The notes under the pieces: model-generated | Databases searched by the model: none | Told to the model about the DNA's origin: nothing | What the model saw: the letters and a program-made list of their open reading frames with translations, nothing else | In this document: positions 27,245 to 35,200 of the stretch, one piece after another | How the letters are laid out: each line of letters begins with the position of its first letter | Numbering within the stretch: the stretch's first letter is position 1 | Program-made: the position numbers and the translations under genes | NCBI RefSeq assembly: GCF_019263705.2 | Contig: NZ_JADQDK010000001.1 | Location: 2,914,001-2,978,000, forward strand | Source of the DNA: Pseudonocardia abyssalis | GTDB taxonomy: Bacteria > Actinomycetota > Actinomycetes > Mycobacteriales > Pseudonocardiaceae | Reading direction: 5' to 3' | DNA length: 64,000 nucleotides

Positions 27245-28282
27245 TCAGAAGTCGACCGGAGCGGGGACGGCGGAGTCGGCGTCGACCACGGCACCGATAC
27301 CGAGCTTCTCCTTGATGCGCTTCTCGATCTCGTTGGCGACGTCGGGGTTGTCGCGCAGGAACTTGCGGGCGTTCTCCTTGCCCTGCCCGAGCTGGTCGCC
27401 CTCGTAGGTGTACCAGGCACCGGACTTGCGCACGAGACCCTGCTCGACGCCCACGTCGACCAGCGAGCCCTCCCGGCTGATGCCGAGGCCGTAGAGGATG
27501 TCGAACTCCGCCTGCTTGAACGGCGGGGCCACCTTGTTCTTCACGACCTTGACGCGGGTGCGGTTGCCGACCGAGTCGGAGCCGTCCTTGAGCGTCTCGA
27601 TGCGGCGGATGTCGAGGCGGACCGACGCGTAGAACTTGAGCGCCTTGCCACCGGTCGTGGTCTCCGGCGAGCCGAACATGACGCCGATCTTCTCGCGCAG
27701 CTGGTTGATGAAGATCATCGTGGTGCCCGAGTTGCTGAGCGCACCGGTGATCTTGCGCAGGGCCTGGCTCATCAGGCGGGCCTGCAGACCGACGTGGCTG
27801 TCGCCCATCTCGCCCTCGATCTCGGCGCGGGGCACGAGCGCCGCCACCGAGTCGACGACGATGAGGTCGAGCGCACCGGACCGGATCAGCATGTCGGCGA
27901 TCTCGAGCGCCTGCTCCCCCGTGTCGGGCTGGGAGACGAGCAGGTTGTCGGTGTCGACACCCAGCGCCTTCGCGTACTCCGGGTCGAGCGCGTGCTCGGC
28001 GTCGATGAACGCCACGATGCCGCCCGCCGCCTGGGCGTTGGCCACCGCGTGCAGGGCGACCGTGGTCTTTCCGCTGGACTCCGGGCCGTAGATCTCCACG
28101 ACGCGGCCGCGGGGCAGACCGCCCACGCCGAGCGCGACGTCGAGGGCGATCGATCCCGTGGGGATGATGCCCACCGGCGGGCGGGTGTCGTCGCCGAGGC
28201 GCATCACCGAGCCCTTGCCGTGGTTCTTCTCGATCTGGGCGAGGGCGAGTTCGAGCGCCTTCTCGCGGTCGGGTGCGATCAT
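27245..28282 (-). CDS. recA: Recombinase RecA
   Basis: A 345-aa DNA recombinase and LexA co-protease. Landmarks are the N-terminal helix ([19 protein letters not shown]), Walker [10 protein letters not shown], Walker B ([12 protein letters not shown]), the DNA-binding loop 1 region ([14 protein letters not shown]) and loop 2 ([17 protein letters not shown]). No intein is present. ATG at 28282 gives the standard length; an in-frame ATG 5 codons upstream (MWSPAM) also exists. It is preceded by a LexA box and a RecA-NDp-type promoter and followed by recX. Confidence 0.97.
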   Translation of the reverse strand: MIAPDREKALELALAQIEKNHGKGSVMRLGDDTRPPVGIIPTGSIALDVALGVGGLPRGRVVEIYGPESSGKTTVALHAVANAQAAGGIVAFIDAEHALDPEYAKALGVDTDNLLVSQPDTGEQALEIADMLIRSGALDLIVVDSVAALVPRAEIEGEMGDSHVGLQARLMSQALRKITGALSNSGTTMIFINQLREKIGVMFGSPETTTGGKALKFYASVRLDIRRIETLKDGSDSVGNRTRVKVVKNKVAPPFKQAEFDILYGLGISREGSLVDVGVEQGLVRKSGAWYTYEGDQLGQGKENARKFLRDNPDVANEIEKRIKEKLGIGAVVDADSAVPAPVDF

Positions 28283-28343
28283 CGCCGGGCTCCACATCGT
28301 GGTCGTGTCGAACGTCTGAGGTGCGTTCGAGGTGTCTGGATCG

Positions 28344-28366
28344 ACCGTAGGGCCGACCACCGACAA
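28344..28366 (-). promoter_or_regulatory. LexA-independent DNA-damage promoter (RecA-NDp / PafBC type) of recA
   Basis: On the minus strand TTGTCGGTG (28366-28358) is followed after exactly 8 bp by TACGGT (28349-28344). This matches the consensus TTGTCRGTG-N8-TANNNT described for mycobacterial LexA-independent damage promoters, which respond to PafBC. It lies about 62-84 bp upstream of the recA start. Confidence 0.8.
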
Positions 28367-28424
28367 TCTGCGGGCGAGGTCCGGAACTGTGGACGGCCAC
28401 CACGCGATGTGGACAACACACTAG

Positions 28425-28438
28425 CGAACACCTGTTCG
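28425..28438 (-). promoter_or_regulatory. LexA (SOS) box upstream of recA
   Basis: CGAAC-acct-GTTCG is a perfect actinobacterial LexA palindrome (CGAAC-N4-GTTCG), about 145 bp upstream of the recA ATG. It lies upstream of the RecA-NDp element, so a second, LexA-repressed promoter probably starts here. Confidence 0.85.
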
Positions 28439-28489
28439 ACTCCGACGCTGACACGCCGGACGGCCGGGATCGCGCGCCGGACGGCCGGG

Positions 28490-28684
28490 CTACTGCCGCG
28501 CCGGCGGCACGTCGTACGCCGCGCAGACCGCTCGCCACACCTCACGGGCGTCGTAGCCGTGCTCCAGCGCCTGCTCCACCGTGCGGCCGCCGAGCTCGGC
28601 GAACACGTGGTCGTGGGCGAGCGACGCCGCCCGCACGGCGCCGAACTCGCCCTCCATCAGCTCTCGGAACTGGGTCAGGCGCAC
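28490..28684 (-). CDS. DUF3046 small protein
   Basis: A 64-aa protein of the DUF3046 family, typically encoded just upstream of recA in actinobacteria. The conserved signature RLTQFRELMEGEFG at the N-terminus and the GYDAREVWRAVCAAYDVP end fit the family. Function is unknown; it is not itself next to the recA LexA box promoter but ends 52 bp upstream of it. GTG at 28684 is chosen because RLTQF follows immediately. Divergent from the CoA transferase by 25 bp. Confidence 0.88.
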   Translation of the reverse strand: MRLTQFRELMEGEFGAVRAASLAHDHVFAELGGRTVEQALEHGYDAREVWRAVCAAYDVPPARQ

Positions 28685-28709
28685 GCGGACCAGATTAACC
28701 TCCGGCACC

Positions 28710-29978
28710 ATGACGACCCCGCTCCACCAGGTCTGGCAGGCGCTGGACGGCGCGCCGGAGGACCTCGACCGGCTCACCGTGACCGGCCCACCTGCGCCGC
28801 TGCGCTCGAGGTTCGCCGTCACCGACGCCGGGATCGCCGCCGTGGGGGCGAGCCTGCTGGCCGCCACCGACCGGCCCGTCGGCCTCGACACCCGCGCACT
28901 CGCGATCGCCCTGCGCAGCGAGCGGTACGTGCTCCGCGGCGGGCGGTCCGCGGGGTCGGTGTTCGATCCGCTCTCCGCGTTCCACCGCACCGCCGACGGC
29001 TGGCTGCGGCTGCACGCGAACTACCCGTGGCACCGGGCCGCGGCACTGCGCGTGCTCGGCTGCACCGTCGAGCAGGCCCCCGCCGCGATCGCGGAGCGCA
29101 CGGGCGTCGAGCTGGAGACGGCGCTGCACGAGGCGGGCGGCGTGGCTGCGGCGGTGCGCACACCGGAGCAGTGGCGAGAGCAGACCGGGACGACGCCGCC
29201 GCTGGTCGAGCAGCACGTCGTCGGCGACGCGGCGCCGCGGCCCGTCCGCAGGCCGCGGGTGGTCGACCTGACCCGCGTCATCGCCGGTCCCGTCGCCACC
29301 CGCACCCTCGCCCTGCACGGCGCCGACGTCCTGCGGCTCGATCGTCCGGACCGCCCGGAGCTCCCGCTGCAGGCCGCCGACACGCTGCCGGGCAAGCGCT
29401 CCGCGCTGCTCGACCTGCACGACGCGGCCCGCCGCGAAGAGCTGTTGGCCGGCGCGGACGTGGTGGTCACGGGCTACCGCCCCGGTGCGCTGGACGCCTT
29501 CGGGCTGTCCCCGCAGGCGCTCGCGGAGCGGCACCCGGGCCTGGTCGTGGTCACCCTGTCCGCGTGGGGCGAGCAGGGTCCGTGGGGCGCGCGCCGCGGG
29601 TTCGACTCGCTGGTGCAGGCGGCGTGCGGGATCGCCGTCGAGGAGGGGTCGGCCGACGCGCCGGGCACACTGCCCGCCCAGGCACTGGACCACGCCACCG
29701 GTTACCTCGGCGCCGCGGCCGCCCTGCTCGCACTGGCCACCCAGCGCCGCAACGGGGGCACGCGGCACGTGCGCCTCTCGCTCGTCGGCACGGCCACCTG
29801 GCTGCAGAGCCTGCCGCGGACCGCAGCGGCGGACACCCCCGACGTCGACCCGACCCCGTACCTCCAGGAGATCGGCGACCTCACCCTCGCCGCCCCGCCC
29901 GGCACCGTCGACGGCAGGCCGCTGCGCTGGTCCGGGCCCGCCCCGTCGTTCGGGACGGCCGAACCGCGCTGGCGGTAG
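28710..29978 (+). CDS. CaiB/BaiF (class III) CoA-transferase family protein
   Basis: A 422-aa class III CoA transferase-like protein. The region from about residue 185 carries the typical Rossmann-like segment (PRVVDLTRVIAGPVATRTLALHG is split: VVDLTRVIAGP, RTLALHGADVLRLDRP), DLHDAARREELL and the VTLSAWGEQGPWGARRGFDSL block. The usual catalytic Asp region reads ALDHATGYLGAAAALLAL. It is shorter than two-domain family members and starts with an unusual Ala-rich N-terminal domain. It transfers CoA between carboxylic acids; the substrate is unknown. The family also includes racemases. Confidence 0.85.
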   Translation: MTTPLHQVWQALDGAPEDLDRLTVTGPPAPLRSRFAVTDAGIAAVGASLLAATDRPVGLDTRALAIALRSERYVLRGGRSAGSVFDPLSAFHRTADGWLRLHANYPWHRAAALRVLGCTVEQAPAAIAERTGVELETALHEAGGVAAAVRTPEQWREQTGTTPPLVEQHVVGDAAPRPVRRPRVVDLTRVIAGPVATRTLALHGADVLRLDRPDRPELPLQAADTLPGKRSALLDLHDAARREELLAGADVVVTGYRPGALDAFGLSPQALAERHPGLVVVTLSAWGEQGPWGARRGFDSLVQAACGIAVEEGSADAPGTLPAQALDHATGYLGAAAALLALATQRRNGGTRHVRLSLVGTATWLQSLPRTAAADTPDVDPTPYLQEIGDLTLAAPPGTVDGRPLRWSGPAPSFGTAEPRWR

Positions 29979-29988
29979 CCTCGTCGAT

Positions 29989-30111
29989 ATGGACTATTCG
30001 GGCGATCCCACCGGCTTCTCGTCGCCGCTCGGGCAGCTCGTCGTGCTGATGATGCTGCTGACGTCGCTGACGCTGCTGCTGCGCTGGTGGTGGCAGAACC
30101 GCCGCCGCTAG
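29989..30111 (+). CDS. Putative 40-aa single-span membrane protein
   Basis: Short gene starting 10 bp after the CoA-transferase stop. It encodes an acidic nine-residue start, one hydrophobic helix (LGQLVVLMMLLTSLTLLL) and a Trp/Arg end (RWWWQNRRR), the classic layout of a small membrane peptide with an inside C-terminus. There is no obvious Shine-Dalgarno. It shares the palindromic stop tetramer CTAG (30108-30111) with the convergent hemerythrin gene. Moderate confidence because of size. Confidence 0.5.
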   Translation: MDYSGDPTGFSSPLGQLVVLMMLLTSLTLLLRWWWQNRRR

Positions 30112-30611
30112 GAGGTGTGCTCCTCCATGTACTCCTCGGCGCCGGTGTCGGAGTAGTCGAGCCCGGCCCCGTGTGCGTGCTCGCGCTTGAACGCGGCGAA
30201 CTTCTCCCCGACCTGGTTACGGACCTCGAGCGTGGCCTTCTCCAGGAACGGCGCCAGGTCGTCGCGCTCCTCCTCGACCAGGTGGTGGTCGTTGGCCTCC
30301 TGCGCGTCCTTGATCCCGGCCCACCACTCGTCGCTGCCGAGCTCGGCGGCCGCGGCGCGCCGGATGCCCGTGCGGATGTCGTCGTGGTCGCCGACGGCGT
30401 CCTCGGTCTCGTCCTCCATGTCCTCGACGCGCTTGAGCAGCTGCGGGTAGAAGAACTTCTCCTCGGCCGTGGCGTGCACCTCCAGCTCCGCGGCCAGCGG
30501 GACCCAGATCGCGGCGGCCGCGGTCGCGTCGTCGCGCAGCTTCTCCAGCTCGGCGAAGCGGGCGCGGAAGGACTCGTGGTCGTCGAGGATGAGGCGGATG
30601 ACGTCGGGCAT
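30108..30611 (-). CDS. Hemerythrin-domain (HHE) protein
   Basis: A 167-aa four-helix protein with the metal-ligand pattern of the HHE cation-binding family: DDHESF near residue 11, EVHATAEEKFFYPQL near 47-57 (His and Glu), GDHDDI near 77 and DHHLVEEERDDL near 110. It binds a di-iron centre that may sense or carry O2/NO or protect against oxidative stress. Start ATG at 30611; a GGGAG lies a few bases upstream. It stands alone downstream of the TetR gene start region, with 57 bp separating it from the TetR stop. Confidence 0.88.
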   Translation of the reverse strand: MPDVIRLILDDHESFRARFAELEKLRDDATAAAAIWVPLAAELEVHATAEEKFFYPQLLKRVEDMEDETEDAVGDHDDIRTGIRRAAAAELGSDEWWAGIKDAQEANDHHLVEEERDDLAPFLEKATLEVRNQVGEKFAAFKREHAHGAGLDYSDTGAEEYMEEHTS

Positions 30612-30667
30612 GGTGGTGGACTCCCTGTCGGTTCGGTCGCGGCTACGTTCCCCGGACGGGGCGGTGG

Positions 30668-31213
30668 TCAAACCTCGAGCAACGACCGCGCGGCCTCCCG
30701 GGCCCGCACCACGGCGTCGGGCTGCCCGCCCGCGGTGACCATGACGGTGGCGCCCTCGTAGAGCAGGTGCACCTGCGCGCCGAGCCGGGCGTCGCCGACC
30801 AGGCCGACGAACAGCTCCCGCATCCACTCCTTCTCCGCCCGGACGACGGCCACCCCGGGGTGGTCGGTGCCGCCGATCTCGGCGTAGGCGTTGACGAACG
30901 CGCAGCCGCGGTCCTGGTGGTCGAGCCACGCGTCGAGCGCGTCGAACACGGCGAGGACGGACCCGTCGCCCCGCGTGTGCTCGGCCAGGAAGGCCTGCCA
31001 CGTGCGGGCGCGGCGCCGCAGGTACAGCGCGACGAGCGCGTCCTTCGAGCCGAAGCGGTCGTAGAGGGTCTTCTTCGTCGTACCGGCGCTCTCGGCGATG
31101 AGGTCGACGCCGACGGCGCGGATCCCGTGCCGGTAGAACAGCTCCGACGCGGCGACGACGAGTCGCTCCCCCGCGGCGGTGAGCGGGGGTCCGGGATCGA
31201 GCAGGTCGAGCAC
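30668..31213 (-). CDS. TetR-family regulator, divergent from EamA transporter
   Basis: A 181-aa repressor. HTH at about residues 30-55 (IRAVGVDLIAESAGTTKKTLYDRFGSKDALV in family-typical form; key part GTTKKTLYDRFGS), with a short C-terminal domain containing CAFVNAYAEIGG, typical of the YcdC/TetR_C group. GTG at 31213 has AAGGAG just upstream. Divergent from an EamA-type transporter with 63 bp between starts, suggesting it represses that transporter. Confidence 0.88.
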   Translation of the reverse strand: MLDLLDPGPPLTAAGERLVVAASELFYRHGIRAVGVDLIAESAGTTKKTLYDRFGSKDALVALYLRRRARTWQAFLAEHTRGDGSVLAVFDALDAWLDHQDRGCAFVNAYAEIGGTDHPGVAVVRAEKEWMRELFVGLVGDARLGAQVHLLYEGATVMVTAGGQPDAVVRAREAARSLLEV

Positions 31214-31246
31214 GGAGTGCTCCTTCCAGCGGAGGGACACTGCGAG

Positions 31247-31266
31247 TATACCGACCGGTGTGGTTA
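31247..31266. promoter_or_regulatory. Candidate TetR operator
   Basis: TATACCGACCGGTGTGGTTA contains a CCGG-centred imperfect palindrome (ACCGACC/GGTGTGGT with a one-base offset), between the divergent TetR and EamA starts. The form resembles known TetR-family sites but symmetry is incomplete. Confidence 0.35.
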
Positions 31267-31276
31267 CGTCGAACCC

Positions 31277-32233
31277 ATGACGGACAGAAGGGTCGACGGC
31301 CTCGCGGCTGCCGCACTGGTGGTGCTGTGGAGCTCGGGCTTCGTCGGAGCCGAGCTGGGCACCCGGACGGCGCCCGCGGTGACGCTCCTGGCGTGGCGGT
31401 ACGTGATCGCGGCGCTGCTGCTGGGGCTGGTGGCCGCGGCACTGCGCCGCCCGACCCCGCCCGGCGCGTGGCGGCGGCAGGCCGGGCTGGGGGTGCTGGT
31501 GCAGGTCCTCTACCTCGGCGGGATCGTGACCGGGGTCGGGCTCGGGGTCCCGGCCGGGACCGCGGCGCTGATCGCGGCGGTGCAGCCGCTGCTCGTCGCG
31601 GTCGTCGGCGGCCCGCTGCTGGGCGAGCGGACGACGGGGCGCCAGCGCGCCGGGCTGGCGCTCGGGCTGGTCGGCGTCGTCTGGGTCGTCGCGGGTGACG
31701 TGGGGGGCGGTACCGCGCCGAACTGGGCGTACCTGCTGCCCGTCGGCGGGATGCTCGCGCTCACCGCGGGCACGGTGCTGCAGCGCCGGATGCGCGCCCC
31801 GGAGACGCCGCTGCAGTCGCTGACGATGCAGACGGCGGTCGCGGCCGCCCTGTTCGTCGCGGCCGCCCTGTTCGTCGCGGCCACCGCGGGCACCGGGGAC
31901 CTCGTACCGCCCGCGGACGCCGCGTTCTGGTGGGCCGTCGCCTGGGTGGTCCTGCTGTCGTCGTTCGGCGGGTACGGGGCCTACCTGGTCGTGCTGCGCC
32001 GCAGCGGCGCACTGCGGGTGAGCACCCTGCTCTACCTGACGCCGCCGGTCACCGCGGTGTGGGCGTACCTGATGTTCGGGGAGGTCCCCGGGGCTCTGGC
32101 GTGGCCCGGCGCGGTGGCCTGCGCGGTCGGCGTCGCACTGGTGCTCCCGCGGCGACCGCAGGAAAGTGTCGGACCCCCGGCGCATGATGGTGCCCATGAC
32201 CGCGCTCGACGGGTTCTCCCCCGCCACCCGTGA
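31277..32233 (+). CDS. EamA/DMT-superfamily transporter
   Basis: A 318-aa protein of ten hydrophobic helices in two EamA repeats (first VVLWSSGFVGAELGTR, second ending LLYLTPPVTAVWAYLMFGE), the drug/metabolite exporter fold. A 36-bp stretch near residue 190 is an exact 18-bp tandem duplication (31841-31876) that doubles AALFVA within a helix. The C-terminus runs 38 bp into the lhr start, coupling the two genes. Efflux of an unknown metabolite, probably controlled by the divergent TetR regulator. Confidence 0.88.
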   Translation: MTDRRVDGLAAAALVVLWSSGFVGAELGTRTAPAVTLLAWRYVIAALLLGLVAAALRRPTPPGAWRRQAGLGVLVQVLYLGGIVTGVGLGVPAGTAALIAAVQPLLVAVVGGPLLGERTTGRQRAGLALGLVGVVWVVAGDVGGGTAPNWAYLLPVGGMLALTAGTVLQRRMRAPETPLQSLTMQTAVAAALFVAAALFVAATAGTGDLVPPADAAFWWAVAWVVLLSSFGGYGAYLVVLRRSGALRVSTLLYLTPPVTAVWAYLMFGEVPGALAWPGAVACAVGVALVLPRRPQESVGPPAHDGAHDRARRVLPRHP

Positions 32234-35200
32234 CTGGTTCACGGGGGCCTTCGCCGCGCCCACCGCAGCCCAGGAGGGCGCGTGGAACGCCGCGCAGGCC
32301 GGGCGGCACGCGCTCGTCGTCGCGCCCACGGGCTCGGGCAAGACGCTGGCGGCGTTCCTGTGGGCGCTCGACCGGTTGGCGTCCTCGCCGGTGCCCGACG
32401 AGCCCAAGCACCGGTGCCGCGTGCTGTACGTCTCGCCCCTGAAGGCGCTGGCGGTCGACGTGCAGCGCAACCTGCGCTCGCCGCTCACCGGCATCCGGCA
32501 GGCGGCGCAGCGGCTGGGCCACGCGGTCCCGGACGTCACGGTCGGGATGCGCACCGGCGACACCCCGGCCGACGAGCGGCGCTCCTTCATGCGCACCCCG
32601 CCCGACGTGCTGGTCACCACGCCGGAGTCGCTGTTCCTGATCCTCACCTCGGCGGCGCGGGAGTCGCTCAAGGGGGTGGAGACCGTGATCCTCGACGAGG
32701 TGCACGCGGTCGCCGGCACCAAGCGCGGCGCGCACCTGGCGCTGTCGCTGGAGCGGCTCGACGAGCTGCTGGCGCAGCCCGCGCAGCGCATCGGGCTCTC
32801 GGCCACCGTGCGTCCGCTCGACGAGGTGTCCACGTTCCTCGCGGGCGCGCGGCCGGTGGAGATCGTGCAGCCCGCGATCCCGAAGACGATCCAGGTCACG
32901 GTCGAGGTCCCGGTACCCGATCTCGCCGCCCTCGACGCTCGGCCGGCGCCGGGCAGCTCCGACGAGGAGGTCATCGGGTCGGCGGCGGGCACGGCGCAGA
33001 AGCCGTCGATCTGGCCCGCGGTGGAGCGGCGGCTGCTGGAGCTGGTGCGGTCGCACCGGTCCACCATCGTGTTCTCCAACTCCCGGCGTCTGGCCGAGCG
33101 GCTGACCTCGCGGCTCAACGAGCTGGCTGCGGAGGAGGCCGAGGGGGCGCAGGACCTCGACGATCCGGACGCGGCCTTCCCCGCCGAGGCCGTCGGGCAG
33201 TCCGGGATCGGCGGCGGGGCTCCGCCCACGGTCGCGAAGGCGCACCACGGGTCGATGTCGCGCGAGCAGCGCACGCTCGTGGAGGAGGAGCTCAAGGCCG
33301 GGCTGCTGCCGTGCGTGGTGGCCACCTCGAGCCTGGAGCTCGGCATCGACATGGGCGCGGTCGACCTCGTGGTGCAGGTGGAGGCACCCCCGAGCGTGGC
33401 GTCGGGGCTGCAGCGCGTCGGGCGGGCGGGGCACCAGGTGGGAGCGATCTCCACCGGCGTCGTGTTCCCGAAGTTCCGCGGCGACCTCGTGTCCTGCGCG
33501 GTCGTGGCCGAGCGGATGAGCTCCGGGCAGATCGAGTCGATGCGCTACCCGCGCAACCCGCTCGACGTCCTGGCGCAGCAGATCGTGGCGATGGTCGCGC
33601 TGGAGCCGTGGGCGCTCGACGACCTCACGCGGGTCGTCCGCCGCGCCGCCCCGTTCGCCGCGCTGCCCGACTCCGCCCTGCACTCGGTGCTCGACATGCT
33701 GGCCGGCCGCTACCCGTCGGAGGAGTTCGGGGAGCTGCGCGCCCGCATCACCTGGGACCGCGTCACCGACACGCTGCAGGGGCGCCCGGGCGCGCAGCGG
33801 CTCGCCGTCACCTCGGGCGGCACGATCCCCGACCGCGGGCTGTTCACCGTGATGACGCCGGGCGGGGCCGACGGCGCCGGGTCGCGGGTCGGCGAGCTCG
33901 ACGAGGAGATGGTCTACGAGTCCCGGGTGGGCGACACGTTCCTGCTCGGCACGTCGAGCTGGCGGGTCGAGGACATCACCCACGACCGCGTGATCGTCAC
34001 GCCCGCACCGGGCGTGCCGGCGCGGATGCCGTTCTGGAAGGGCGAGTCGATCGGCCGCCCGCTGGAGCTCGGACGCGCAGTGGGGGCGTTCGTGCGGGAG
34101 ATGTCGGCCCTGCCCGACGCCGACGCGCGGGAACGGGCCACCGCCGCCGGGCTCGACACGTGGGCGATCGACAACCTGCTCGCCTACCTGCACGAGCAGC
34201 GCGACGCCACGCGGCACGTCCCGAGCGACCGCACGATCCTCGTCGAGCGCTTCCGCGACGAGCTGGGCGACTGGCGGCTCGTCGTGCACTCGCCGTTCGG
34301 CCGCCAGGTCAACGGCCCGTGGGCGCTCGCGATCACCGCCCGGATGCGCGAGCGGCGCGGCGTCGAGTGCCAGGCCTCCGCCGGTGACGACGGGATCGTG
34401 CTGCGCCTGCCCGACGCCGTCGACGAGTCCGGCACCGAGGTCGTGCCCACCGCCGAGGACGTGCTGCTCGACCCCGCGGAGGTGGAGCAGATCGTCGTCG
34501 CGGAGCTGGGCGGGTCCTCGCTCTACGCGTCGCGGTTCCGGGAGTGCGCGGCGCGCTCGCTGCTGCTCCCCCGCCGCGACCCGAAGCGCCGCGCGCCGCT
34601 GTGGCAACAGCGGCAGAAGTCGGCGCAGCTCCTGGCGGTGGCGGGGCGCTACGAGCAGTTCCCGGTCACGCTCGAGGCGATGCGCGAGTGCGTGCAGGAC
34701 GTCTACGACCTGCCGGGGCTGCGCTCGCTGATGGCCGACGTGCAGGGTCGCAAGGTCCAGGTCGTCGAGGTGGCCACGCCGGCGCCGTCGCCGTTCGCGC
34801 GGAGCCTGCTGTTCGGCTACGTCGGGATGTTCCTCTACGAGGCCGACGCCCCGCTGGCGGAGCGCCGCGCCGCCGCGCTGTCGCTCGACTCCACGCTGCT
34901 CGCGGAGCTGCTGGGCTCCGAGGCGATCCGGGAGCTGCTCGACCCCGAGGTGCTGGCCGAGGTCGAGGCGTCCCTGCAGCGACTCGCCGGGGACCGCCAC
35001 GCCCGCGACGCGGAGGGGGCGGCCGACCTGCTGCGCTTCCTCGGCGACCTGACCACGGCCGAGGCCGCGGCCCGCGGGGTCGCCGTCGAGTGGCTGCAGG
35101 GGCTCGAGTCCGCGCGCCGGGCGATCCGGGTGCGCATCGGCGGCGAGGAGCGCTGGCTCGCCATCGAGGACGCCGGGCGCGTGCGCGACGCACTCGGCGC

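Noticed and set aside
27245..28282. Intein in recA
   Set aside because: The reading frame is 345 codons with all motifs at normal spacing, unlike the intein-bearing recA of some mycobacteria.
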